Numbered from the stretch's first letter, positions 1-12,729 are shown. The stretch is DNA of 64,000 bases from Brachypodius melanocephalos (GCA_013398615.1 VZSR01001685.1:34777637-34841636), one strand, 5' to 3'. Made by a program: numbers and translations. The notes: generated from the sequence alone by a model not told the origin.

Positions 1-2149
1 CAGGACATACTGAATTCTCCCCTTATGAAGGACAAACTAACAATGTGTTGAGATGCAAACTCAGTCACCAAGCTCTCATTTCCATATCTGGCAGTGACAA
101 TACCTTATTTTCCTTTCTCTGATACACTGATAAACAGTCAAGATAAAGAGAATTATATTCTGAAGAGTCATTTCCTGACAAAACCCACAGTGTTTTGGAT
201 CCCAAACCACTCCCTACGTAAATCATTTCTCCCCTTTTAATTTAGCTATATCCTCAAGCCCTGAAAATTTAATTAAAATAGCTTGGTACTCTGAAATTTC
301 ACTGGTCTTCCTGTACCACTAAATGGTCGCTGGATGTTTAAAGAAATGCTGTTCTGCTTTACCATGTGTAGTGATACTAATGGGAAACTATAAATAAAAT
401 ATTTATTGAAAATCATTTTTTCTCTGTTGTTAGTGTTAATATTACTACGTTTATCTCTGGAACTCACAGAAAAATACAGTATAATATGGCACCACTAGCA
501 GAAGGAATACAACTGAATACCACTTGAGGACAGTTCCAGCCTCCTCCTCTAAAATATGGCCAAACTTCCAAAGCCACAGGGTCAGGCTTGCTGGTGTATG
601 CCCCTCTGGCCACCTTCTTCATCTCCTTTTCCAAAGACTGGCCCTATGGGCAAGGACAGTCTCATGTCTTTCCACCCTCCTTTCCTCATTACCCATTTTG
701 GCTTCCTTCTTTTGTTCAGCAGCTTTCTTCACCTTCCAACAGCTCTGTCACTTTTTATAAGGAAAAGTAGACACATGCAGATGTTCAACGATGACATTTG
801 CTGGGTTACCTGTGAACATCTGGAGGAGGCAGTGTTTGTTCAACACCATCCCAAGACAGTCCAACAGAATAAAGTCACCAATTTGCTGCCCTGTGGCCTG
901 CACCAGGGCAATCTTTACAGACCCACCACTCCTCTTTTTTGTCACTCCCCTTGCTGTCCCCTGAGTACCAGTCGTGATGTTTGACAGCATTGCAGGGCCA
1001 GGTGTCTCCCCAGGATCCTGCTGGGTGTGTGGGACACCATGGTCAGGCTACTGGGAGGAGGAGTCCTGCAACACTCACCTGGCAAGAGATTAATGGGGAC
1101 AGACCTCAGTCTCTAAAGAGCAGGTTCAGTTCAGGATTACAAGCAGAGATTTGAGAGAAGAAGAAGATCACACTCAAAACCATTTTTAGATGCTTTTTTT
1201 TTTCCCCCCACTGGTTTGCTTGTTCTCCAGCACAGGAACTCAGTAGAACTCAGTCATTCAATGGATCCCAGGCAAGAGCCACATCTCAATCCACAGCCTT
1301 GTACTCCACTGGAAAATCTCCCTTTAGGGGCATATGTTCCTCTGAACTGAAGCTATCAGTTCCTATCAAACCACACCTTGGACCATTCTGGCTGCAAGAA
1401 AAAATCCTTCAGGAGAACTACCAGTGCTGGGCAAGGTGCCACACTCCACAAAGATGCTAAAACAATAACTTCAGGCCTCGGGAGCTGCCCTGCAAGTTTC
1501 ATGGGACATTGGCCCAAAACTTTTATTCAGATTGCAATACCTATCTTGATGAAAAAGGGAAACTCAGTGAGAGGCAAAAACTCATAAAACAAAAGGAATT
1601 CAATGAGTTGTTCCTCCAAGCTGATCACACACCTTCATGGGTAAGTCTCTGAGAACTCTGGTTGCTATATCTGGTCTTTCTGAAATCAGCAAAACACTCT
1701 CCTGCAGACACATCCATGTACAACCTTCTATTTTCTGCTCTGTGCTGCATCTTTTTGCAGGGTTGTGAGACAAACATGAAAAAAAATATTATGTAATGAG
1801 TTAAAAAACTATTGCCAAATCACTCCTTGTCATTCATTAATTTGTTTGGACACTTTCAGGAGTGAAAGAAGCTGCACCTTGCTCTGCCAGCTCAAAAAGT
1901 CTAGACCTGCCAAGGTAAGGGAATTAGCACATAGGATATTTGATTTATCACCCCTAAAACACTGTTGATCTTCTCAAATGGAATGATCATAAGATTGAAA
2001 TACAGGATTTTGACATGGTTACTTTCTCACATAGCTTTCTGCCTTTCTGGGGATGGAAGAATCGTCAGACTTAATCTACATTTGTTCAAAAGGAAGCGAT
2101 TTATTCTTTTCAGAAAAATCAGAAAAAAGAAAATCTGTTGAAATATTAA
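1..2149. other. Unique non-coding sequence, no gene recognised
   Basis: No exon, RNA gene or repeat family is recognisable. Several overlapping short frames lie at 520-990 on both strands. The minus frame 990-748 (80 codons) and lysine-rich stretches further down on the same strand recall a decayed retrocopy, but I could not match them to any protein, and the frames are interrupted. A run of T followed by C occurs near 1192-1208. Confidence 0.55.
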
Positions 2150-2450
2150 AGTTGTAAAAGGGTTTGATCAACTGGAATGAGATAAGCTCTTCAGTCAGAT
2201 GAAAAGTCAGGAAAAACAAGAGACAGTCTAAAAACTAGGAAATTAAGAGTGAAAGGGGAATTCAGGCACAGCTACTTCAATCAAAAAGTAATAAGCATGT
2301 GGAATAAATTATTGCTAGGTGAAGCTATTGAAGCAAATAAGAGGAATATTGAAAAGACAGCTAGACATCTTTATGGAGAAAGCAAAAACTTCATATTTTT
2401 CCTACTTATGTTCTTTGGGTTAGATCCAGGACTCAGTGTCTAAAAAAAGA
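2150..2450 (+). mobile_element. Ancient CR1/L3-type LINE 3' fragment
   Basis: From about 2190 to 2400 the sequence follows, with many substitutions, the segment just after the ORF2 stop of old amniote CR1/L3 LINEs. Landmarks in order are a 'gacagtctaaaaactaggaa' stretch near 2223, 'caggcacagc' near 2263, 'aagcatgtggaataaatt' near 2294, and 'gaagctattgaagcaaat' near 2321. A phrase resembling 'gacatctttatgg' follows near 2364. In the family this region encodes the C-terminal tail of ORF2 and then becomes untranslated. The local frame MKGEFRHSYFNQKVISMWNK from 2249 agrees with that. No 3' terminal repeat or clean boundary is visible, so the ends are approximate. It is an inactive fossil. The assignment rests on remembered consensus; a different LINE of the same clade (L2) is possible. 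Confidence 0.5.
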
Positions 2451-4449
2451 CCTAGGAGGACTTGAACTACTTAAATCCAGAAATACATCCGAAAAGTCTC
2501 AACTGACTGCTGCAAACGCTAGAAACACCTGAGTTACACAGTTCCAAACATGTTGAGACCTAGAACAGGGTCTCCATGTCCTCTAGGGCTGTGTCAGTCC
2601 ATCCCAGAACATGGTGCTGGCTCCCACCCCAGTCCAGATTTGAGCCAGTGTTCCCCAGGAGCCTGATGCAATGCCTGGTTTTCCAGCATGCCAAATGCAA
2701 GGCAGGGCACCAGATCCCACATAAAATACAGCAGCTGCTGGCACTTGACTTGAAAATTATGAGAGGGGTAGTGCTAATCTCTGTTATCTTTGATGCAGTG
2801 CTTTGATAATAACATTATGGGATGAATGTAGAGGACTCTGATGCCTTTTTTTTTTTTTTTTTTTTGTTATGGGACTGAAATCTGAATGTCCTGAATGCAA
2901 GAAATCCCTTTTCTCCAGAGGGTGTTAACCATGCAAAAGAGCATTTCAGACTCACTTCATCAGAGAAAAAGTAAGAAATTGCATGACTACATCCTACTAG
3001 GTGGGCAGATGGAGAAAATTCTATACAGTGGTTGCTCTTTCTCAGGATTGTTGCTTTTTTTTTTGTATCATACCATCTGGTTACATTATTTTTATTAGTC
3101 TGGGATACTTCTACCCTGGCTGATAAAAATACTCTTATCGCACAAGTTTTCAAAGAAGCTCATTTCATTACCTCTGGAGCAGCTTCAAGCTGCCAGGCGA
3201 GGACACCACAGGGAGACTGTGAGGTGGCTGTGGCTTACGGTCTGGAAGAGATGAGTGAACTGGGCAACGTAAGGCTCGGATCATAAATACATGTTGGGCT
3301 CTGACTAACATTTTCAAGAGCCAAAAAGAGACTGTGGAATTGATTTCAGAAACTTTTAGAACATTTCAAGCTGTCTGCAAGATGTCCCCTTCTGTCCCCC
3401 CCTACACCCCACCCACTTAAATTGCAATCATATGTTATCAGAGTGACTCCAAACAGGCTATGACAAAAAAACCATCTTGTCTTTCATTTAGGCTGAGTCA
3501 CCCAGCACTCAGCTGTTGGGATAGATTTTCATCTGGGTGCTGGGATTGCACACGCTGTGCATCTGAAGCAGAGCTGGAGGCAAACACAGGCAGACAGAGG
3601 AGGGTAGGAGAGGATGTGTGTGGCTCTGCAAGGCTGCCCAGGTTACATAGAGGATTCCAGGGATACCCTCCTGACAGGGAGAGAGCACCCCAGGGAGGCA
3701 GCATCCCATTCCTGACTTCCTGTGACTCAAATTGTAATCTCTGCTAGGCCACAAGGGGAAAGTGAAGAGTGCAACTGGAGCAGTTTTTCAATGAGGCCCA
3801 GGTGTTGAGGGAGTTAAACCTTCTAGGTTTAAACTGATTTACACACCACTTGCCTTAGTGCTGGAGAAAAATAGCACCTTGGCAAGATTTGTACTGATAA
3901 GAAAATATCCTGTTAAATTAGTACCGATAAGTGCTCTGCACTGATTTTCTGAATTAACTCTGCATGACCAAAAAAAACCAGTGCTCAGTGACATAATTAT
4001 ATTGTGCTTGGATCTCCCTAGTAAGACTTTCTCCTCTGCATCTAGTTCAGAGGTTAAGCGAGCACTGTTAATGCTATGGAAAAAAGGGCAGAGGTAGTGT
4101 TGGACTAGGACTGGCTCCTGGCTAGAGGGTGACTGGGTCATCCTCTGGAGGTGGGTCTGGGGATAGCTTGACTGAAGAAAAAGGCAAAGGCTGTTGAGAA
4201 ACAGACACTCATCTGGTAAAGCAGGTGGGCAAGCATTCCTGCCAAACTGCAAAACACAGCAGGCTTTGAAAGCACAGAAGGTAGTTATAATTTGGAGGAA
4301 AGATGAGACATTACTTCTGAAACACTCAACTTCCGTTTTGCTTCTTTTAAAGAATTTGTAATGCTTCTTTATCTGCATTTCTGTTATAGAATGGTGAGTG
4401 ATTGCTCGTATGAAGATCATGGCTTACGTAAAGAATGCAGAGGCAAAAA
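2451..4449. other. Unique non-coding sequence
   Basis: No gene or repeat family is recognised apart from the T tract at 2846-2865. The longest open frame of the window lies here on the minus strand (4420-3839, 193 codons). Its product has no signal peptide, domain or motif I recognise, and it runs up to the SINE relic at 4450. I regard it as a chance frame. Confidence 0.55.
2846..2865. repeat. T20 homopolymer
   Basis: Twenty consecutive T. Read on the minus strand this is an A20 run, but no AATAAA-type signal or recognisable retrocopy lies immediately upstream of it on that strand, so it is scored as a simple repeat and not as a retroposon tail. Confidence 0.9.
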
Positions 4450-4602
4450 TCTGCTCATATCTATTCCTGGTTCTGAGACTGATACAAGCTTTGACCTTGA
4501 GCACATCATTTAACCTCAAAGGAACAACTTGAGGATTCATTGGCTGGTCCTTGAGGAGTGCTTTGAAGATGAAAAAGGCTTTATAAGTGGCAAATATTAT
4601 GT
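4450..4602 (+). mobile_element. MIR-type (amniote CORE-SINE) relic
   Basis: Two diagnostic blocks stand in the right order and at about the right spacing. The central core at 4468-4516 reads 'tggttctgagactgatacaa', then 'tttgaccttgagcacatcat' and 'ttaacctc'. This matches the MIR core phrase built around 'gtgaccttgggcaagtcact' and 'taacctc'. The 3' tail at 4556-4600 reads 'gagtgctttgaagatgaaaa', then 'aggctttataagtgg' and 'caaatattat', the LINE-derived ending typical of amniote MIR copies (a 'gctttgagat...gatgaaaggcgctatataagtgcaaatattatt' type of pattern). The A and B boxes of the tRNA-derived head are not clear upstream. MIRs are non-autonomous retroposons mobilised by L2-type LINEs, and this copy is inert. 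The combination of core and tail makes coincidence unlikely, although I cannot name the subfamily. Confidence 0.7.
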
Positions 4603-7344
4603 GTTCTGGGACCTGGAAATTTTCAATGTTTGTATATATAATCATTTACAGAGGATTTGCTACATAAAAGAAACTGTAGATTCTGCTGAAAATCGCTGGA
4701 GTGAAGATAAGGACTGCTTTTTCCAGCTGAGAGGATTTTTCATCGTGGTCTTCCTCTTTGTTTCCATAAAGCCTTTACAACATGAGTCAGGGATGACTGT
4801 TTCGCTTGTTCCAAAGGGAGCAGTTGCATTTGTCACTTGTTGGTCAATGTGTGCAAGGGTGAGGGAGAAGATTTACAGGGAATATGCTCCTGAGATCCAC
4901 AGTGTAGGTCCACAGTGCGGGCTCCTCCCCAGCCAGGAGCTTAGATAGGCTGTGTGAGGTGTGCTCCACAGAGACCCCCATCCAAGAGCAATGCCAATCA
5001 ACACAAGGATACAGTGCCCTGCTGACAGCAGATATGTGAAAGCATGGAAACATTGACTGTGAGGAGGGGGTTCATGGGCTTCAAAGGAAGATTATGTACT
5101 AGCATCGTATTAGGATTTCTCCTTTGAATCAGTTTTCAAAGAAGAAGGCAGCTGCACAGAGCTGGTCTCTGCTGTATATTATAAAACAGATTTGTATAAA
5201 TGTACAAACAGGTTTAGGTGGTGTGATATCTTCAACAAAATGGGACTGAACTCTAATTCAGGAGGTGTCTCACCTTCATAGGTCCTGCCTTTCCCTGTAT
5301 CATTCAAGTTTGTGATAGTGCTATTGACAGCAGCAGCATTAAGTTTGTGTGCTGATAAAAGAGAAGAATTGTCACAAAAAGGGTAATTATTTAGGGGAAT
5401 CCTAATCCAGCAATGAGCTGGGCAAGAGTGTGGTATCGATTAGCTTGCTGAGCCTGCACCCCACTGACAAGAAAGATTGCAATGCTCCCAGAGGCAGAAC
5501 TTCCTTGTGCAGCTTTTAAAGATCTATCAAAGACAGATCTGCTTCTGGACCATGTACGCCTAATGAATTTATATTATTGTTGATACAGCATGCATGGTAT
5601 CTACAGGCTATGCGTGCCAAACGGACTTGAGCTTGCTGCTTCCATATAAATCAATTTCGGGCATGTTTTCCCCTTAATCTGTGTGAAATTGGGTGGCTCA
5701 AATCCTATATTCTCCACTTAATCAAATTGCTTATTGAAATCAGTGGAGATTCTGACTGACTAAGAGCCACCTTGTTTGTCTGATGGCCTCTGCAACAGTC
5801 ATCTGCATTTGTACACATGAAATAAAGAAGGCAGAGTGTAAAGAAATGAAAATTACACAGGGACACTCAGGCATACAAGGAACAAAAATAAATGAAACTG
5901 TATATTCAAAAGGTGAAGACACTAAACGTTCCTTCTCAATGAAATCTTTTCACTTTTTTGCTTGTCTGACAATAGCTGATTTGCTATGTGTTCCAGAAAC
6001 AGGGGGAAGAAAAGCGAGAATATTTTACATACCAGAATAAAATATTCTCTTGAACATGTCAGGGTTTTGTTTCTCACACAGGTGTGAGCCCCTTCTGCCT
6101 GCAGAGGATCCCCTTAGAAGCAGGCCATCAGGAGCTTCCAGTAAACAGTTATCTCAGGATCACGCAGAAATACAAAGCTCTACTTAGGACAAGTAGGCAT
6201 GTTCATGCTTAAATCTGTAGAAAATTTGAATTGCTGGACAAAATGGAAACAATCTAGAAACTCTTAATGAGGTTCTTCTGTTCTCTCTCATCTCAGAGTA
6301 TTTTCTCACTGACCACCACCAGGAATAACATCCCTACAAAGTCATATTTTCTGCTCCCTGTATTGTCTGGAAGACTTGCATGCTTCCCATTGGACACAAT
6401 GACCAGCACTAGGATAAGTGTTTGAGCTCCATACATCCCTGTTCTCATCCCTACTCCTCAGATACCCAACAGGTGTGAAGTGCTCTGCTGAAGAATTCTC
6501 TCAAGCAGGTACCTACTCTTCACATGGGCAGCTCCCAGTGCCACGGGCCTTTCACCCTCTCCAAGGAATACAACTCACAGAAAGAAAAGCACAGAGACCC
6601 ATAACAGAGTGAGGTTATCTCAACTTACCACATCACAAATGGGAATTTGTAGGAGACTCATACGGTGCACAGCAGGATCTGTGAGTAATCCAGCATCTGG
6701 CACAAGCAAACAGTAATACCTGATCAGATTGGAGAGAGAATTAAAGCATGAGAACATTTAATTATCTACACTATCTTTAGAACATCCAAAGTATTTTTGT
6801 ACTTCCTATTACCTCTGTATCAGGGACTTCATTTTTCCATGTAAAATATTTTAATTACATAAAATGCTCAATTAGAACTTCAATTTCCATTCTAGAAAAT
6901 AAATAGCCATGTAAATCACTGGCTTGCTCTTAATTTCTCTAACAATCCTCTCAAACTTTCAATAGATGCTCCCAGTTCTCTTCCCATTAGCAGTGTCTAT
7001 GGGGATCTTGAACACCAGACTTACTACTGCTGCTTTCTGCAGCTTTATTTAAAGGAGAAAAACCTAGGTCCTCTGCCAGGCCTTTCTTCCCTCAGCTTCT
7101 CCCTTGAATACCTTTCCTGCAGACATCCTGGAGGACAGCCAGACTGCTGGTTGGAAAGGTCTATGTTATAGGAACTGATTTTGGCAATCAAAAATTGGAT
7201 ATGTCGTAGTGAAATTTGTATTAGAGCACATCTAGTATAAAGGGAAAGCACCACTCTGGACAAAGGTGGGATCAGATGAAGCAACCAAGATTATTAAGAA
7301 TGGAATAAGCAAATCTTAGCATTATAGAGGCAAGGAAGTGAATG
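4603..7344. other. Unique non-coding sequence
   Basis: Nothing identifiable. A stretch at 5640-5765 with 'attgaaatcagtggagattc' recalls short ancient sauropsid repeats but is too degraded to call. The 6730-6960 stretch is AT-rich. Open frames are all under 145 codons and overlap on both strands. Confidence 0.55.
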
Positions 7345-7396
7345 GGGAAAGGAGAAGGGTCAGAAGTGAGAAGGGAAAGGAGAAGGGTCAGAAGTG
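7345..7396. repeat. 28-bp tandem duplication, purine-rich
   Basis: A 24-base block beginning gggaaaggagaagggtcaga and ending agtg occurs at 7345-7368 and again, identically, at 7373-7396, giving a 28-bp period with a short spacer between copies. It lies at the start of a purine-rich stretch that continues to about 7500. Confidence 0.9.
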
Positions 7397-7420
7397 TAGA
7401 GGGCTGGGGGAGAACATGAT

Positions 7421-7451
7421 GGGTTTGGGGGTATGGGGAGGGAGGATGGGG
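7421..7451 (+). other. Canonical G-quadruplex motif
   Basis: Four G runs with loops of 3, 3 and 1 nt lie at 7421-7442: GGG, TTT, GGGGG, TAT, GGGG, A, GGG. A fifth run (GGGG, 7448-7451) follows after GAGGAT-like sequence. This satisfies the usual G3+N1-7 rule on the + strand. It is embedded in a purine-rich block next to the 28-bp duplication. Formation in the cell is not shown by sequence alone. Confidence 0.8.
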
Positions 7452-9896
7452 CAGCAGGGGCTCAGGGCACTGACAGGATGGAGATGAATGCAGCAAGAAG
7501 AAGATCCAAGAGGGCTCCCACGGGCTTGGGGGTGTGATACAAAATACATTTGGAGGCTGTGACTACAGCTCCCTGCTGTGGAGCAGAGAAGTCTCCATTT
7601 TTCCAAGAGCGGATTGAAGCATGGGATAGGCAAAATAACTTGGTGTGAGGATCCAGGATCCACTGGCATATTTTTGTATAGAAAACTGTGGTTTGATCAC
7701 ACAGATACTGTCTTTTTTTCAGCAGATCTGGAATCTTGATTTTCAAGATTGTACTCACTCTCCAAATCACTTTTGGCTGAAAATTTGCAGTGGAATAAAA
7801 ACCCACGGAAAACTCATCTTCACCCTTCTTCCACACACTGTTGTACTGTAGCTACAGTCACTTTAGAAATCTGTGGCCACATTATATGCCAGCTCAATGC
7901 CTGCTGCCTGTGGCTCTCCTTAGAACTCCAGGATGGGAGAAACCTACCTGTGTCATACCAATGTACTCTTGCAGAAGAAATCCCTCCAGCAATTTAACTT
8001 GTCCACACAGCAGGATGCAACAGCACACACAGAAACCTGAACGAGCCTTGGCCCTCTCTCAGAGGCTCCTAAAGGAATGCTGCCATTTTAGCAGCAGCTT
8101 TTGCTTGGCTCCAGCATCCCAGCTCTCTGCAGAGCCATCATCCTGCACAGAGATTGAGCTGTAATGTACTTACACTGCCTGCAGCAGGCTTGCAGGGCAG
8201 GTATCTGTCCACAGTGCTGCACTGGGTGGGGCAGATGTCCCCTCCCTGCAGACAAAAGGCTGGGCTCAAGCTGCAGAGGCTGGCAGCACTGAGATGCTCT
8301 TCGTGTCTGTGTCCAGCTGCCAGCAGGGATAGTCACAACAGCTGGGGACACTGATGGAGAAGATGCCAGAGATGACAAGCAGAACTAGAAAACCTGTGAT
8401 GGTCTCAGCAAAGCTGAGGTGAAGCCTGATGGAGTGGGCAGACACAACAGAGAACGGCTGAAAACAGAAACCTCTCTCTGTGAATGAATGTTTGGCTTCT
8501 GTGGAAAAATTCGAGGAAACATATGAAAAGTAATGAATCCTAGCTAAAGCTCTAGGCATTATTGTAACACCATGTGTTATACCATTGCAAGCCTCTTGCT
8601 GCGCAAATCTGAGAGCAGTAGGCATCAATCTGTTTGGGGATGAAATTATAAATAAGCAGATAACCAGTACATGAATAAAACAAATTGAAGCCACCCTGCA
8701 TATCAAAGAAATCTGTGACAAGTGACATACTTTCACATGGGTGATTGGAAGAAAGAAAGAAAAGCTGAAGAAATTTAAAATAACAAGATGTCAGGCAAGC
8801 TAGAATTGAATGCAGTAGAATTAAACACTTTATTGATGTAATATCACTGCCTTCCCAGGAGTTGCACCTGAGACTGGCTTGGCCTTCTTATTTAATTACA
8901 TGCTGATAGACCATTATGAGACCTCATGGGAAATCTTGCAAGATCTTGTGACAGATATTAAATTAGCATTTGCCTTCACCATAAATATAATCTGATCAAA
9001 AACATTTCATGTGTGCAAAGAAGCCAAGTTTGAAAAAGGATGGTTCAGCCACAGAAAGAAATGACATCTATAAAATCAGCCATTGTGGAAGAAAAGAATT
9101 AAGTGATCAGATATATTTTCTTTGAAAGTGCAGAACAGAAGGTGTAATGTGCATGATATGCTTGTAGACTTATCCCCCACACACCACCAGTCTTATTGAA
9201 ATGTGGACACAGTTTCTCAATTATGTTAATGTGAGCTACTATCCAAAGAACTGAGTGATGTTGTCTGGTCTTCTACAGCAGGACAGTAATTTACACTTCC
9301 TCCCTTCTGCTTGCCCCAGGGTCTGTACAGCTGGAGCTGATCCAGCCTAAAGCACCTCTTCTCTCTCAGGTATCTTCTGACTGGGAGCCATTCCTCCAGC
9401 TGACTCCCTGCATGGAGGCAGAAGAAAAGCCATCACACCTCCCTTTTTTGGTGAAGCTGAGCTTCAGTACTCGTGTCAGGGTCTCATGGTGCAGTACCAG
9501 AGGATTAAATAGACATTTACCTGAAGAGCTGTAAGAGACACAGAATTACTTCAGAGAAAAAAAAAAATGTAAATCAGGACAAATAGGAGCTTCTAGGAGT
9601 TCCTCCTCTGCAATCTATCCATCAGGAGCATTTAAAGGTCCCCTGCAAGCTCCCTGCTCCTTCCTTGCAAACCTTGTCAAGGCAAAGCAGCAAGGGGTAC
9701 TCAAGGCTGTGGTTTCAGAGCTGCTGGCATGCAGGTCTGAGTTGATTCCTGAATCCTAAACAGATCCCACCTTGCAAAGCACTGTCCTTAGCAGAGGTGG
9801 AAAGGACACAGGGAGAGGAGCATGTGCCCTATGACAGCATTACTGGTGAAGCTCATGACCAGCAGGTGAAGGACAGAAGGGGTGATCCTTTAGATA
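7452..9896. other. Unique non-coding sequence
   Basis: No gene or repeat family is recognised. The 8040-8480 part is somewhat richer in G+C and carries overlapping frames on both strands, including 156 codons on the minus strand (8736-8266). None has a known domain. Confidence 0.55.
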
Positions 9897-9954
9897 TTTT
9901 TTTCTTCTCTTTTTTTTTTTTTTTGTTTTTCGTTTTTTGTTTTTTTGGGTTTTT

Positions 9955-9985
<31 letters not shown>
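9897..9985. repeat. T-rich low-complexity tract with (TTTTG)n
   Basis: Eighty-nine bases almost entirely of T, with interspersed G and a few C. The 3' part is a regular TTTTG pentanucleotide array (about 9955-9985). The frame across it encodes phenylalanine-rich nonsense. It may be the remains of a (CAAAA)n/A-rich tail read on the minus strand, but no retroposon body is recognisable next to it. Confidence 0.9.
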
Positions 9986-12729
9986 CTGTGAGTTTAACAT
10001 TGGAGAAATGCTAAACACTTGAGCCTTTATCCAAACTAGACATTCAACATTTTCAAGCTTTTCTCGTCAATTGGAATATAACTCCTAACATATATATAGG
10101 CATATAACAGTGATTTAGCTTCACCAGGAACAAACACACAAAATAAATAAAGGTGTTGTTGAGTTTCTGTTACAACATGGCCAGTTCCTAGTAGGGGGGC
10201 AGTAAAGATTTTCCACAGAGTAAGTGGTGAACCAGAAGAACCCTATTTTTTCTGATGTGTCATATGACTGCATAAATACTTTCAGTCATATTGGAACTGC
10301 ATGTAAACAACAACAGGAAAAAAAGCAAACAGAGTGGGGAAAGAGGAATGTTAAAGGACAGTGACTATGGAAAATAAGTTATAATTACTTTTAAAACAGA
10401 TAAAAAAACGAGTAGACATAGCAAAACTATTGAACATGCAGTTTCATGCTCTAGCATCAAGTTCTCTTAAATGAGCTGCCTTTTTATTTATTTATTTCTC
10501 ATATTGTTGTGTTGCTTCTTTATGATTTAGTCATTTTGAAATATGGCAAGTTAGACCTCCTAAAGACATGAGGTGAGGACTCCAAAAGGGGGCCATGTTA
10601 AAGTTTGGAAGAAGGCTATGTGCTTCTTTTCTCTCCACATTTCAGGAACCATACAGGTTTTCTTCAGGATTTAATTCTGTGTAAGATAGAAGTCACCCAC
10701 AATCCATATTTTCTTATAAACTGCAGAGATCAGAAATGTAGGATGGTTTCTGTGTCTGGTAAAAGGAGTGCTATAGAGCAGCTCAAGTAGCTCCAATGCA
10801 AGGTAAATCAGGTGTTTTCACTAATTGCACGTATGCTACCATAGTGATATAAATCACTGAATAGGGCCTGCTTTGGAATTCTGAAGGCAAGAGTCTCAGC
10901 TGCAAGCCCAGAATATCTGATGGGATAGAGAAAACATATTTCCCTCAAATCATCTTAATATCATATTAATATCTTTGGCACATTTTAAAGAAACCTCTGG
11001 GTTTCTCTGAATGCCAGTCAGTCTCGCATGGTCCCAGAGGTCAGGCCTGGTGATGGCTTTCTGAGGCTTTGGAACATCCAGGTCGTGCTTCCTCTCTCCT
11101 GTGTGGGAATTTGGAAGGGCACAGTTCAAAGCTCCCAAGCTTTAATATTCCACCTGGAAATCACTCTGTCACAGCTTTGTTTTCAACATGCAGGTCTTGT
11201 GTCACCTCTTCTAGGATGAAGAACAGCACAAGGACAGACAAAGGGCAGTGAGATTTCCAGCATTTGTTCTCCAAGATTACCGTGTTATTTTCTCTGTTAT
11301 GTGATGTTTGAGGTCTGGCCTATCTGACTCTACAAATAGTTGCCTTATCTGATTGAAAAAGGGAGGCTGAATTTGCTCTCAGGAGTTGTGTCAATCTCTT
11401 CTTGAGCTGTGCTGCATGGTTTACCTCCTGGGGAAGGACAAAAGAGCTGTGTTCAGCTGCTCTCCTCCACAAGAAGGAACTCCTCAAAGGGAAGATCACC
11501 CAGGGAATGGTTTTCCTTGAAGGAAGTGAAGACTTAGTGAGTAATTTCAGTTTTTAGACATGATAAATACCTAGGAAATTATCAACCATTGCTTCCTCTA
11601 GATTTCAGGCTAAGGTGATGGGACAGCAAATACGACTGCTGGGAAAGAAAATTATGTCTTTGGAAAAAGACCTGAGTTGGCCTGATCACAGTAGGTATCA
11701 CATATTCACTCTTCCTTACCATGAGTCTGTGTGGTCTTCCCTGAGATACATTTTTGGGATGTTAGACACCATGAATGTAGGTTTAGAGAGGAATGAGACA
11801 GTGAAGAGTACATTAATGTGATTTCTTATGTGGCTCACTGTTGCATCAAGAGCAGAGAAATCTGTCCGCAAATAAACCTCCTCATGTTCCAGCTGGTCCT
11901 CAGAGATCAGACAGACTGGGTACAGCTGGATTAACTTCTTATTGGAACCAAGTGGGCAATGTGAGTCTGCTGACACTCAGTGAAGTCCCAGATGCATAAA
12001 CTGTGTGGGTTACACTGTCAGTCTGGTCTCATTCACAGTCACAGAACCATAAGCAGTGCAGTTTACCTGTAACACTGTAACTCTGACCAAGTTCAATAAG
12101 AACTTTCATGATCCAGATTCATGAATAGTGTGGTTTATGGAATCAACAGGTGTAGTGGTTTCACATTTGGCCATTTCTGTTTCCCAAAATTAGAGTAGTG
12201 GTTCGAGTGTCTACTGGAATTATTTCCTCTATTTCTATTCTTGTTAGATGAGCAGTGGTAAATTCACAAGGCTTACAGACTATAAGCATGTACTAGTGTT
12301 CCTGGGTTAACACCAATGCATTTGGAGAAGCAAATCTCACCAAAGAGACCTCTCTGCTTTGGGGAGGAGAGAGGAGCAAGCCCATCACCCCATCTGCAAG
12401 GACATCATGCTCTCGTCCTCTGCCAGTAAGGATTTCAAATGCTGCATTTATACTTTTGGGAGAAGTGGAGGTGAGATTGTAGTCAAATATTCTGTTACCA
12501 CTACCATGAATGGGGGGCGAAGGGGTGGGAAGCTACTTTGTATGTAATTGAGGGACATCAAGAGTTACAAAGAGAGGGATTATAGAGGTCATGGGGTTTG
12601 TTTAAGGGCAGAACAGAACCGTGACACCTTCATATCACTTCCTCTGCTACCTGGCCACTTGCAGTGATAATGCACCCTGATGAATCACCCCCATCACAGA
12701 CCATCATGCCCACAGTAACCCCTTCACCA
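9986..12729. other. Unique non-coding sequence
   Basis: No gene is recognised. The sequence around 12150-12200, beginning with 'gtagtggtttcacatttgg', was considered as a possible LTR edge but has no matching partner or terminal inverted dinucleotide pair I could support. Confidence 0.5.

Noticed and set aside
500..990. Possible processed pseudogene on the minus strand (80-codon frame then lysine-rich stretches)
   Set aside because: I could not match it to any known protein, the frames are interrupted, and there is no A tail or target duplication at the expected side.
3839..4420. Longest open frame in the window, 193 codons on the minus strand
   Set aside because: No signal peptide, domain, motif or codon pattern supports it; a frame this long can arise by chance in 64 kb read in six frames.
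5640..5765. Ancient sauropsid repeat piece with 'attgaaatcagtgg'
   Set aside because: Only about 20 bases look familiar; too little to support a call. The same applies to 13890-13990 and 62480-62520.
12150..12360. Possible endogenous retrovirus LTR edge
   Set aside because: Only a vague 'gtagtggtttcac' resemblance; no paired LTR, primer-binding site, polypurine tract or retroviral frame anywhere in the window.
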